Source of the DNA: Chinchilla lanigera
Lineage: Eukaryota; Chordata; Mammalia; Rodentia; Chinchillidae
Length of the DNA stretch: 64,000 nt
Reading direction: 5' to 3'
NCBI RefSeq assembly: GCF_000276665.1
Contig: NW_004955472.1
Location: 3,910,884-3,974,883 of the forward strand
Every line of letters begins with the position of its first letter. The stretch's first letter is position 1. The notes under the pieces are model-generated. The model was not told the DNA's origin and ran no database searches. It saw only the letters and a program-made list of their open reading frames with translations. This document shows positions 34,916 to 45,535 of the stretch, in pieces. The translations under genes and the position numbers were made by a program.

Positions 34916-37057
34916 GACATTCAAATTTAAAATATTTTAACCACAGGCAGTTTACTCTAGAAGCGCCAGGGTGGGCCAGCTCAGCACTAGTACTTCCAAC
35001 TATGCACATATTATGCCAATCAAGTGGATTGGAAAAGCACACCTGATTATCTTATGAGAAGGTGAAGAGAAGTTTCACAGAATTCAAGCCCATTCCTTAA
35101 ATTACTCCATACGATAGGAGCAGAGGGCCTATTACACACTATGTAAGTCAGTTATCTCTAAAGCACACTTCTTACCTCGCAGATATTACACTTGTCCATG
35201 ATTCCAAGAAAAAAGTGACCTATTGTGACTAGTACACTTTAGAAAACATTAGTCAATGACAGGAGGCAAAGTAAAACTATTGGGCACAGGTAAGCTGAAA
35301 AGGAAGGCGGGGAATTAAACTTAACCTATAAAGCAGAGAGAAATAACCCGGACTACTGCACATGTTTCTCTCTGATGAAGCGTGCCTTAGTGTTGATGTT
35401 TGCACAGGGTGGCTTGGAGAGGTGAAAGGAGTGCAGGATAAGCGATTACTACATTTAGAAATGCGTTCCATCCCATAGCTGCGTTGGCCTGCTAGCCACT
35501 GTGTGCGGAACTTGTACACTCCCACGGCTTTCTTTGTGTTATCGATTAAACATCAGTTACTTCATAACCTTAAGTTAAAAGTACATCATTGAAATACTTT
35601 AGAACTGTTGGGTTGGCGTGCACGCTGAGGTGGATCTCACAGCTGGTTAATGTTCTTAACCTTCTCTTGCAACTGTTCTCCTTTCCACACATGCCTATTT
35701 CTAATTCCCCCTTCCACTGATACGCACCTCTGCTGTCATTCTATGTATAGAGCTAAGGACAAAGAGCAGGGAAAAGTGGGAGGGCATGGGCAGGCACAAG
35801 TGTCCTAGAGAAATATAAAGATCGTTTTTAGAAGAAGTAGAGCCTTTGCTCACCATGGGCCCTTTCCTTTCTGTTTTCTGGGAGTCCGTCCCAGTATCTG
35901 AAATTATTCTCGATCTCACAGTGACACTGTTTATGTGGGTTGAACGAATATAACATTGATGTTCTGAAACAGAAGGCTGTATATAAATAAGATGTATTAT
36001 TTTTACAAAAACAAATTATTTTGGAAAAAATGGGAACATAACCACTTAAGGGGAGGAACATAGCATCTGTTAAAGAGTACACTTACAGAGCTCCAGCGCA
36101 ATTGGGAAGAGGATGCAGAGTACGCTAATTTTATTTTTCAAAATGAAATTACTGAGCGAATTTAGCTCTGAAGCATAGTAACAATTATGAAATTACTGAG
36201 AGAATTTAGCTCTGTGGCACAGTAACAATTATCTTAATAGGAATTGGCCAGGGTACGGTGGTTAATAACCTTATATCTTTCAGGGTCTTGGTCTTAATTT
36301 GATACCATAAAGAAGAAACTTATTTACACATTACCAAATTAAAGTATAGATCAAAAATACACCAATTTTGCCAGTTTCTATAGAAATTTTGGCTTTTATT
36401 TTCCTACAACTAGAGGCTAAATCATTTACACTATCGAAGTAAAATTTATCATATTCTCATATTCCATAACCTTAAAATAGTTGGCCAAATGTGATGAATT
36501 TGAAAAAGACAGATATAGTACAACTGGGCAATTGGTATTCTTTCTTTTTCAGTCTAGGTAGATTCATGTAGTCTCTCATGTAGATATTTTCTCACCTCAA
36601 TATCAATTTCATCAATCACATGATACTCAAGAGATCCAGGCTAATTCAATCTTGAGAAAGAAACTAAATACATTTCACTAGGAAAAGAGGCTTAGAAAGA
36701 GGCTTGATCAGGTTGAAAGCTTACAAGTTATAGGTGAGAAATCTTTAATTGAGCCAGTGGGTTACAACTGCTATCCTTTAAAAATAGTTTCTAAACTTAC
36801 TTGTCAGCCCTATGCTTTGATGCTCAAATTTGATGCTCTAATTTCTCAGAGAATTTGTTCTTGCCTAATGGATACCAGACCCCAGATAATTATACAGGTA
36901 AAACCCATAACAAATGTGCTAGATTACTTTTAGCTTTCTTTTACTGGGATCCACCACATCTTGTCTAGAGAGAAGATACGATACACATCAAGGCCTTAAC
37001 CAACTACTCAGTGGGCCCTACGTGACACCACAGCTGGACTCTCTCTTCCTTCTCCGC

Positions 37058-37060
<3 letters not shown>
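34916..37060. other. AT-rich stretch
   Basis: About 2.1 kb. The only structure I see is the 44-bp tandem duplication at 36143. Short open frames (72-84 codons) on the minus strand have no recognised product. Confidence 0.4.
36143..36230 (+). repeat. Tandem duplication, 44-bp unit, two copies
   Basis: ATGAAATTACTGAGCGAATT and its continuation to ACAATT (36143-36186) recurs at 36187-36230 with about 5 changes. The second copy contains GAATTTAGCTCTGTGGCACA, which loosely recalls the ID box-A region, probably by chance. Confidence 0.85.
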
Positions 37061-37099
<39 letters not shown>

Positions 37100-37100
37100 A
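37055..37100 (+). repeat. (TCTCTG)n/(CT)n microsatellite
   Basis: Repeats of TCTCTG pass into a pure CT run of about 24 bases. Likely polymorphic in length. Confidence 0.95.
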
Positions 37101-37766
37101 TCAGTCTCCTAAATAAAAAGGTAAAATTAACAAAACAAAATTAATACCTCCAAAATCAGATGGCATTAGACATCCTAACAGCAGCACAGGGGGATACTTG
37201 TACAATTGCAAAAACTAAATGTTGTTCAAGATATTAGCTCACAAATCAATGACATATCAGACTCAGAAATCCCCTGCACCTTATCTTTAGTACTGGCTCC
37301 TCTTGGTAAAAGTCTTCGTTGACTGTATTCGTAATTCTCCTGTTGATCTTATGCTGTGGCCCACGCATACTTAATTGTTTCTTTTTTTTTTTTTTTTCTC
37401 ATCCAGACTTAAAGCTGCACGCCTACCGAAGATGAAAATTCCTGCCATCTATCAAGGGCCTTTAGATAGACCCTCTTGAGAGTATCCCTGACTGCCAGTC
37501 AACAATTACAACCCCTTACAGCCTGAGGAACACAGAGCTGTCATCATCTATTATTCCTTCATGGCAGTTCAGGTTACTGCTTCAGAGGGAGGGAAGCTGT
37601 AGGCAGCAGAGATAGATAGAAATATTATAGGCAGTCAGAAGAGGGTACGCCCTTGAAAAACCCAACATGAACGAGAAAATATTTTGCAACTGTGGGAGAC
37701 AAAAGATGAAAGAAATACAGCCTAGAGATGGACATCAGGGATCAACATTCTATTCTTGTTTTGTTA
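37101..37766. other. Unassigned sequence
   Basis: About 670 bp. A T18-like run near 37383 may be the tail of an unrecognised minus-strand insertion. The 37420-37700 part is mildly GC-richer. No gene recognised. Confidence 0.4.
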
Positions 37767-37850
37767 TTTTTTTCGGTACCGGGGATTGAACTCAGGAACT
37801 TGTGCTTACCAGGCAGGCGCTTATGCCACTGAGCTATATCCTCAGCCCAG
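37767..37850 (-). mobile_element. ID SINE, minus strand
   Basis: TTTCGGTACCGGGGATTGAA, ACTTGTGCTTACCAGGCAGG, TGCCACTGAGCTATATCCTC and AGCCC are an antisense ID. Degenerate duplications TCAACATTCTA (before) and TTGATATTCTA (after) flank it, which suggests an older insertion. Confidence 0.92.
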
Positions 37851-37904
37851 GGGTTGATATTCTAAATAGGTATCAATCACCTTGAAAAAGCCAAGATGAG
37901 TCAT

Positions 37905-38225
37905 GAACTCAACCCCCTACAGGAAAAGCCCCTGTTCTGTGTTCATGTCTGCTTGCTATGGCTTCCCCATTTGATCTCGATTTAATCAATTTCCCCTGAG
38001 CAATTTGCTTGTAATCTCACTGGCTGACCATAATTTTGTCCCGCCTCACCCCCACCTTGCGGGTTCCCATGTTTCCCACCTTGGTTCCACCTCACCTTGT
38101 GCTTTTGCTCTATGAAAATCCCTGGGGAAGGCAGGATCCTTGGCAACCCACCAGGGCCCCCTTCTGTCCCTCTCAGAGAGAAACTTTCTCTCCCCCAAAA
38201 GATATATTCTACTCTTAAAAAGAAG
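37905..38225 (+). mobile_element. Possible ERV1-type LTR
   Basis: The stretch is CT-rich and structured like a retroviral LTR: a CCCCATTTGATCTCGATTTA region, a CACCTTGTGCTTTTGCTCTA promoter-like stretch before TGAAAATCCCTGGGG, and a C/T-rich downstream part (CTTTCTCTCCCCCAAAAGAT). I could not fix the ends or see a target duplication; it may instead be unique sequence. Confidence 0.35.
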
Positions 38226-38389
38226 TCTTTAATTGCATTATATATATGATTAATATTTTTCAATAATTGAAGTCTATGACCTGCTACCTCCTTCTCCCTT
38301 TTCACTACAAATAGATCTTTTTTCTCATCTAACCTAAGTGGGCATACTTTTAAAAATCTGTTGCACAGCAGTAATATTATCTACATGAT

Positions 38390-38683
38390 TTACTTAACCA
38401 AGAAATAGGAATTTATATAATTTGGTGGAATATTCTCTTTACATTTGAACTCCCACCTCTTTGTCACATGTGAAGAAATTGTACTACCTAATTTTTGTAG
38501 CCAGATATCCCCTTTTGCATCATGGAAAACCTTGAAGCCTAGACCATTAGGGCTGTTTGATAAGATGGTAGTATTCCCATCAGCCCGGGTGCCTGCGTGG
38601 CCACAATAAACATGGCTGTCAAATTGGGGATGGACACGTAGGGTGAATGAGAAATTGACTGGTTTTTTCAAAGTCAAGCACAC
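38390..38683 (-). pseudogene. Unassigned minus-strand open frame, 97 codons
   Basis: The product has balanced amino-acid composition (KKPVNFSFTLRVHPQF near the start, GLGFKVFHDAKGDIWLQKLG in the middle), unlike the poly-aromatic frames around it. I do not recognise a family. There are no obvious splice sites, and it ends at an ordinary stop. It may be part of an old retroelement or processed pseudogene, or simply chance. Confidence 0.25.
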
Positions 38684-38699
38684 CGAGGGCTGGCATTAT

Positions 38700-40600
38700 T
38701 GCTAACTCCACACAGCTCAGCCCTTATTTACCGATAGACTTTTGGGATACTGTAAGAGCTGCTTGTATACCTAGGTTAACAGCTACTGAAGATACAGGCA
38801 GAACCGCAAACACGTAAAAGTAAGTGGAATCAGAAGAATGTAAATGACTGCTTTAATATTGAACATAATTGATTGTCAATCTGTTTTACCAAAAAAGTAA
38901 TACTACATATGTAAATAACCTTTGTAATAAACATAAAAAACCTCCTGTAATTCAGATTAGGCAATTCATTTTAATCTACCTTGAAATATTTACAAGAGCA
39001 TTTTATAGGCACTTTCATTGCCCATCTTACTTGCCCTGTATGTGCCGAAGAAAGGTAAGGATCATTAAATTTTTCCAACACACTAATAAATTTGACATAA
39101 TTACAGCTGTTAACAGAAGGAGGCAAGGGCTGAAATGGGGGCACTTTTGCTTTTGTGGTGTTATATTTTTAAAGTGTGGTTATGTTATTAGGAAGTATCT
39201 ACTTTTCTATATGCGAAGGAAAAGAAAGACTACAATAAAATATTTCATCAAAGACATTTAAAATTTCTTTCTATGAAGATGAACTTTATGAATCAGATCT
39301 GGATGCCCATAACAAAGTACTTAAAGAAAAAGGCTAGATTCTGTGAAATCCAAGATTAGAAATACAAATTTTTAAGTAGTCAGTCTTCAAATTACTGATG
39401 GTCTATTGCACAAGAAGCCAGATTTATATACTCCCATTTACAGATGCAAATCCAGCCAAAGAGTTTGGTTGTTTTTATGAAGGAAATCTTTTCTGCATTT
39501 TTAACATCTCATTCTACCTCAGATGGCAAAATCAAGATTTGCAAGACAATAGAAGTAAGACAGTGGATTTATTACATTTTCAATGAGAATGACTGCCTTT
39601 TAGATCAACCTCCTAAATAACTAGCCGCACACTGTGGAGGTCTAATAAAGAATTTTTCCTAGTATTCCTGGCAGGGCTTCCGCAGAATCACAGCTTGTCT
39701 CCATACTCAAATGGAACTCATCTGCAAGGAAATGGAACCTGTGAAGCTGTTAGGAGGTTGCAAGGATAGAAGAAGAAGGGCCGACTCAGTAACAAAAGCC
39801 AGTATTAACACAGTACTGAGTATGCTATGGACTGACTGGACCACGAGCAACCTAGCTTCTGCCTTGGACCCAGCCAGTCCACAGGTGCCTGTGCAGTTTT
39901 CTTATGCGTTTCTTCAGCATCGCCCCAGGAGAGTACAAGAAAATCAAGAGTCATAGTGTCTTACTTCAGTATTCTTTAACGTTTTCTTTATATAAATCAC
40001 ACCGTGAAGCAAGGAGAGAGGCAGACGTCCTGTGTAACTCTGACCTGAAGCTGCAGGTCACTGATGCGAAGTAGTCTTTGCACGTGCCGACCTTTGTGCA
40101 TACTGTGCTTAAGGAGGGGACACTGAGGAATGTCTACAAGGCCTTTCTGTTCAGCCACTACCGCTGGCTAAACAGACCTCAAAACAAAGACATCAGGACT
40201 TCCAGTGATGTGTGTTCTCATGCTGAATGTGTCTTCCCTTTCAGACTAATCTTGTATTTATAATGTGTTGTTCTTTTTCTGAAGTGACACCTTCAACTTT
40301 CCTATTTTGGTCTTCTCGAGGCCGAGGCATCTCACCAGAAAAATTAATTTGGTGTTTTTTTCTATACTTCTCACTAATTTATGGAATGGAGCCCTGGTGT
40401 CCCCACTCCACTGGCACCACAATGCTCAAGGAACAGTGACTGAAAACCATAGACATTTATGCAGCTCCTGAGTCTGCGGGAGAGTGACTTCTTCTGGATT
40501 CACAGGGCCGGCTGGCCGGCTGACAGCCCAAGGGTGCCGACGGGACGATTGGTGCTATGGTCCGAGTGCTCATCCTTGGTCAGCTCTCTGCCTGCTCTGC
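38700..40600. other. Unassigned sequence
   Basis: About 1.9 kb of mixed composition. The 39285-39360 stretch (GATGCCCATAACAAAGTACT) resembles the antisense start of an MLT1 LTR but is too short to call. Open frames at 38869-39261 (130 codons) and 39711-39956 lack known domains. Confidence 0.4.
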
Positions 40601-40612
40601 TAGCAATGGCAT

Positions 40613-40614
<2 letters not shown>

Positions 40615-40659
<45 letters not shown>

Positions 40660-40692
40660 GATGGAGAGACAGAGAGAGAGAGGGAGAGAGAA
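40615..40692 (+). repeat. GA-rich microsatellite (AGAGAC/AGAC units)
   Basis: GAGAGAGAGACAGAGAGAGA passes into (CAGA)n and back to GA units. It generates spurious RE-rich and SL-rich open frames on the two strands. Confidence 0.95.
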
Positions 40693-40797
40693 AACACACA
40701 CATGGATTTGTTAACACTGAAGCAAGTGGGAAAAATTGCTTGCAACTTTGGGAAAAATAGAATGTAAAGAATCTTTATCTTTTAAAGGTACAGGGTA

Positions 40798-40947
40798 GGC
40801 TGGGTGTGGTGGTACACACCTGTAATCCCAGCACTTGAGAGGCTGAGGCAGGAGTATAGCTGAGAGTTCAAGCCAGAGTGGACTACAAAGTGAGTTCAAA
40901 GGGAGCCTGAACTGTATAGTGAAATCTTATTTCAAAGACAGAAAATA
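40798..40947 (+). mobile_element. B1 SINE
   Basis: GGCTGGGTGTGGTGGTACAC, CCTGTAATCCCAGCACTTGA, GAGGCTGAGGCAGGAGTATA, then TGAGTTCAAAGGGAGCCTGA and CTGTATAGTGAAATCTTATT. Divergence is higher than in the 33.0-kb copy. Confidence 0.92.
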
Positions 40948-41327
40948 AGGTGCAGTATACACTGAGATATTTGCAGTTGAAATTCAGTCCCTAAAAGAAG
41001 GAAATGTGTTAAGATGACACAAAATAAGACTGATTCTGAGTTTCTGATGGCTAAAGCCAGGACCTGATTATATGACATTTATTCCATTATTTTCCCTACT
41101 TTTGCAAAAACTTTAGGGAGGCCTCTATTAACCATTCATTTTGCTAAGAAAAGAGTCTATTTGTAGAAATAATTTACTGTTTTAAAAGCATAAAAATCCT
41201 GTTTCTGCCATAATATGTAGAGTCTAGATAAAAATAGATAATAGGCATTACCCGGTAAAATATTAGTTAACTATATTAAAAGAACAAATATGTTATCAAT
41301 TGTGTATCATTAAGGATGTATTTATTT

Positions 41328-41437
41328 ATTTATTTATTTATTTATTTATTTGGTTTTTCTCCGGTACCGGGAACCGAACTCATGACCTTGCGCTTGCCAG
41401 GCAGGCACTTTTGCCGCTGAGCTAAATCCCCAGCCCC
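41328..41437 (-). mobile_element. ID SINE, minus strand, with 16-bp target duplication
   Basis: Antisense ID (TCTCCGGTACCGGGAACCGA, CTTGCGCTTGCCAGGCAGGC, GCCGCTGAGCTAAATCCCCA GCCCC). AAGGATGTATTTATTT is duplicated at 41312-41327 and 41438-41453. The tail has expanded into a (TTTA)n microsatellite of about 40 bases. Confidence 0.95.
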
Positions 41438-41567
41438 AAGGATGTATTTATTTCCATCTAACCTCTACATACATTTCTGCCTTAATAGCTAATTATTGAA
41501 TACCATCCATGCACTGGGCACACTTGTATGACCTGGCAGGGGAGAATACAATGGGTGGATGGGGTAA

Positions 41568-42040
41568 GTCTTCTCTTGCCATTATCACAAATTACCACAA
41601 TCTTGCTGGCTGGATCAATATAAATATGTACCTCCTAATCTGTAGGTCTAAAGTCTAACATGCATTTCCATCAAGGATTTGACAGGGCTGTGGGTGTCAC
41701 AGCCCCAGGGAAGAGGTTGTGTCCTTGTTTTATGGCCGCTCGCATTCCTGGTCAAGTGATGCCTTCACTGTCAGTGACAGTGCTGGTGCATCCCTGTTTG
41801 CCTTCTTTCCATCGTCATATCCACTCTGTGTGTCTACACTCAGAAAATGTGCTCCAATTTTAAGGAGTTATGTGATTGGATTGGGCCTACTTGCAGAATC
41901 TAGTATAATCACACTCCAACTCAAGGTCCTTAAACTTAGTAACATCTAGAAAGTCCTATGCTAGGGAATGTATTCACAGGTTCAGAGTTTAGGAGGTGTG
42001 TGTCTTTGGATGATCATTATCCTAGCTTCCACCATAGCTG
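41568..42040 (-). mobile_element. MLT1-type (MaLR) LTR, minus strand
   Basis: The plus strand shows the antisense MLT1 order: CCATTATCACAAATTACCAC, CTCCTAATCTGTAGGTCTAA, GACAGGGCTGTGGGTGTCAC, GTTATGTGATTGGATTGGGC, CTCAAGGTCCTTAAACTTAG, AACATCTAGAAAGTCCTATG, TATTCACAGGTTCAGAGTTT AGGA. The end GATGATCATTATCCTAGCTT is the antisense of the LTR start. The overlapping plus-strand frames (41660-41949) are not genes. Confidence 0.75.
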
Positions 42041-42049
42041 GTGGGGGAA

Positions 42050-42110
42050 GAAAGAAAGAATGGAGGGGAAGGAAGGCAGGAAGGAGAGAGGGAAAGAAGA
42101 AATGAAAAAG
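42050..42110 (+). repeat. Purine-rich low-complexity tract
   Basis: Runs of GGAAGG, GAAAGA and GGAGAGAGGG without a fixed period. Confidence 0.8.
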
Positions 42111-42329
42111 GAGAGAAGTAAATACATTCAGACGCCTATAAATACAAAAACCCATTAAATGGCGATATAGTCGAAAGTGACGTGCAATTTATCTATAAGA
42201 CAAATCTTTACTAAGGAAGTAAAACAACAACAACAAAAACTCCCCTAAGGAAGAAACATTTAAGTTGAACCTTTTTCTCTGACAAGTAGAAACCACCGGG
42301 CAGAGTCCTGTAGACACATAAACGCCCAC

Positions 42330-42600
42330 AGTGGGAGAGCAGAAACGGAAATGAGCTGGATCCTAGAGAGTTCAGGGCAAAGTAATATTCCATGAGACTG
42401 GAGAGTTAGCGAGTGGCCAGATTTACTGGCTCACGTACTGTCTGATTTACTCTGGTATAGGCTCTGAAAATCTATTTGGAATCAATTGCTAGGAAAAGCC
42501 CACAGAGGGCATTAAGCAAAGAAAGACCACGATCTGATTTATGTTTAAAAGTAACATCTGGCTGCCTGTGGCTAAGAAGTTGTAGTTGTGTATTCTATAC
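42330..42600 (+). mobile_element. Ancient LINE fragment (same type as 18.8-20.6 kb)
   Basis: ACCACGATCTGATTTATGTT and TAAAAGTAACATCTGGCTGC correspond to an old LINE segment in which '..acatgatctgacttacgttttaaaaggatcactctggctgc..' is typical. Upstream GGCTCTGAAAATCTATTTGG is less clear. Confidence 0.45.
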
Positions 42601-43849
42601 AGAATAGTCCTGAGACATCTCTAGAATATAAAGGACCTTAGCTATTATCTACTAAATTAGTAAATGATTACAAATTCCAATGTTATGAAATAAACCCTTT
42701 TTAGTAATTAATAATGTTGGGAAATGATTCAGTATCCGATTTTGTAACAGATTCTGGAAAGATAAGAAAATTAAAATTGGTCAAGTGTTGTTGATTTTAA
42801 AGAAGTACTATATTGTTACTATAGTAGTAACAATACTTACAGGGCCAATACTTACAACACCCACTCCTCTACTACTATAGTAGAAGGAAGGCTGATATTT
42901 GGTATTTACATCAGAGGTCCAAATAAGAACAAGATCCAAGTACTCATATATATGCTTTAACAAATCACAATGCCTAGGGTAACCTATTATACAATAAATC
43001 ATACCTTATATTAAAATATTGAAAACTAGTGGTATTATTTAAATTAATCGAGAGTAGGTTAACAGTTTAACAAGATTTATTTTTATACATAAAAAAATTA
43101 TACAATGACAGGAGATGGATAGGAGAAATAATATCAGCAAGAAACACTATTTTGATGTATCGAAACATGATTCACGTTTGTAGCCTGCAGAGCAGATGAG
43201 CTGTGTTGTTTCTTCTATAATAAACTTGCATGATCAGTGTGTGAGCAGGAGCATCATTAGATGTGCTGGTGGTGGTTAAATCTGTGCACACTAAAGATCA
43301 TAACTAGAGAGAAACCAAAAAATAACAAAGAGAAAACCCCAAAGTTGACTACAGAAGTTACAACTGAACCTTCACCTTTCCCTGCCTATCGATCAGAACC
43401 AAAGTGGTATGTTCTTATTTTGGCAATGTGGGGTTTTAAAATATATAAAATTATGTGTGGCTTAAATGTACATTTTTCTGTCTGTCCTCCATGATAAATA
43501 TATATCCAGGTCTAATCTTTAAAAACATTGAGTCAACATTTAGAATTTATTTTCTAAGTTGTGAAATAATTGGAAAATTTTTAAAAATTTTCTTTCCTAT
43601 TGATAATATAAATAAGTATAATGATTATACTATCATTACTTGAAGGATAATTCTCAGAAATTTATGATATCATAATTATATACTTTAAAATAATGTAAAA
43701 CAGACTTTTCTTTCCATTGAATTTATTAAGGTGTATATATGTGCAATAAAATTAGACTATACTTTTTAAATCCAACACTAAGGCAAGAATTTCAACTTAT
43801 TATTGATAATTAAAAATAAAATTATATCTAATTGACCTACTTCATCAGT
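42601..43849. other. AT-rich stretch with small palindromes
   Basis: About 1.25 kb. A perfect inverted repeat lies at 42811-42835 (TATTGTTACTA, three-base loop, TAGTAACAATA) and a 12-bp palindrome CTACTATAGTAG at 42872-42883. No gene recognised. Confidence 0.5.
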
Positions 43850-44290
43850 CAGGCTTCAAATAGGTTTACAATGGCCGCCTGTCGGGTCAGAGGCGGAAGA
43901 ATGCAAAATGGCTGCCAGTGCACTAGAAGACTGGATGACCCAGTTGAGGGAGAAGGCGTGAGCTCACTGAAGAGTGTTGTGAGTCAGTATCAGAAAGCAA
44001 AGTGTCTGTGTTGGAAGACTGAAGAGTCTTCACAGCAAGCCTGAAGGGTGTGGACATGACTGTTTAAAGGCAATGAGGAAGACTGGAGCTCCTCCAAAAA
44101 ACCAGAAGGGCAAACTTCCTTCTTCTTCCCTTTATTATTCCATCCAGGGTACAAACCAATTGGTTGGTGCTACCCACATCCGTAGGGCGTCCTTCTTCAG
44201 TTTGCTGTCTACAGTTCCAGATACACCCAGAACTGTGCTCTCCTGTTCAGATGCTGTGATTGCTTCCTGACACAGATGTTCTCATTGTGC
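43850..44290 (-). mobile_element. MLT2/ERVL-like LTR, minus strand, diverged
   Basis: The plus strand carries CCAATTGGTTGGTGCTACCC, ACATCCGTAGGGCGTCCTTC, GTCTACAGTTCCAGATACAC and CCAGAACTG. This follows the antisense of the '..ccaatTGGatggtgCCCACCCACAT..ggGtcttcctt..acaCACCCAGaa..' segment of ERVL LTRs. Two open frames of 65-70 codons are products of the LTR. Family assignment is tentative. Confidence 0.5.
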
Positions 44291-45329
44291 TAACTGTTTC
44301 AGCATGGACAAGTTGTCCTCACCCGCCTGCCTCTCAACAAATGACTGTGTCACTGAAAGGACATTTTTCCTACATTGCCTGGCATAATTAAGTCATTTAT
44401 GCTCAGTGCTCCATTTTTAGAATGCTACAGATAATGGAACAAAGTAAAACTTTTTCTCTTCAAATTCTTGTTTCTTGAATTTTTCTAGGTGATACATATG
44501 AATTTCATGTAAAGAATAAAAATATTCCAGCCTCCAGCACATGTGGGTTAAAATAACAAAGCAATCATTATGCAACAATGCATTTCTATAAAATTTCAAC
44601 CAAATTCATCATGTTGTCTGCTTTCAGTAAATAAGTATATAACAAAACTAAGGCGTTTTTCCTTTTCCTTCTACTCCAAAGAATAAATGAGCAGAAGCTG
44701 CACTCAGCCTACTTCTCTATTTCCCACTACCTCTTTAATCTCCTCTTGCCTTTCTGCAGACCAAAAAGAAGGAATGGAGCTGTTAATCATATCACATTCT
44801 GCAATTGACAGCGACATCCTCCGCTGACTGTATTTATTGCTGTGCCTGACCTCTTTCTGCCGCATTCTCTGACTTCTTATCTCTTTCTTAAGTCTTCGCA
44901 CTATGAATTATTTAGCATTTTATGCATCTAATTAAGGATGACTGTTTAAGTGACAAATCAATACACAGATGATCTTCTAAAATCTATGTCAGAACAGAAG
45001 AGGTCAGAAAGGTAATACCCTGCTTGGTACCTTACATAAAAATGACTTTCAACTGCCAGTTAGAAATTGCTTTTTCTGATGACATCACTTGTGTCAAGCA
45101 TATTCATATCAAGTCCTACACTCTAAAGTAGGTTTGTAGAGAGAATATAAGCTCATCCTCTAATAAAGGGGCTTTTGAAATCTCAGATTTTGGCAGACAG
45201 AGGCACAAGAGAATTACAGTTTTTTAGGCACTATTTCGGGCATAGGTCTTATCAGAGTTCCCATTCCTGTGACCTGGACGTGAGGGAGAAAGTGTTTTGT
45301 TTGCTCCTGGTTGTAGAAATTGCAGTCCT
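44291..45329. other. Unassigned sequence
   Basis: About 1 kb of AT-rich sequence with no recognised gene or repeat. Confidence 0.4.
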
Positions 45330-45535
45330 TGATCAGGCTACAAAGCAAAAACATCATACAAGCGCATGGTGGAGTAAAGCTGCTCAATGCAGGGCAGCAA
45401 AGGGACAGAAGCGGAGAGGATAGACCCAGACGGCAGACGTCGACCCCAAAGCCGTACCTCCAGCCAACCAAAACGTATCCGGAAGTGTGCTCCTAATCCC
45501 ACAGGGGGCTTCCTAGCCAACCAGATTGACAATTG
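45330..45535 (-). mobile_element. MaLR-like LTR fragment, minus strand
   Basis: CATGGTGGAGTAAAGCTGCT, CAATGCAGGGCAGCAAAGGG, ACAGAAGCGGAGAGG and CGTACCTCCAGCCAACCAAA follow the antisense interior of MaLR LTRs ('..tggaggaaagctgctca..cagagag..cctccagccaggcc..'). GC- and CpG-rich compared with surroundings. Ends not defined. Confidence 0.45.

Noticed and set aside
39001..39055. Short exon-like piece ending GAAGAAAG|GTAAGG
   Set aside because: Only 40-odd bases with a weak acceptor; such donor matches are expected by chance.
40459..40767. Overlapping frames rich in R/E/D or S/L on opposite strands
   Set aside because: They are translations of the GA microsatellite at 40615-40692.
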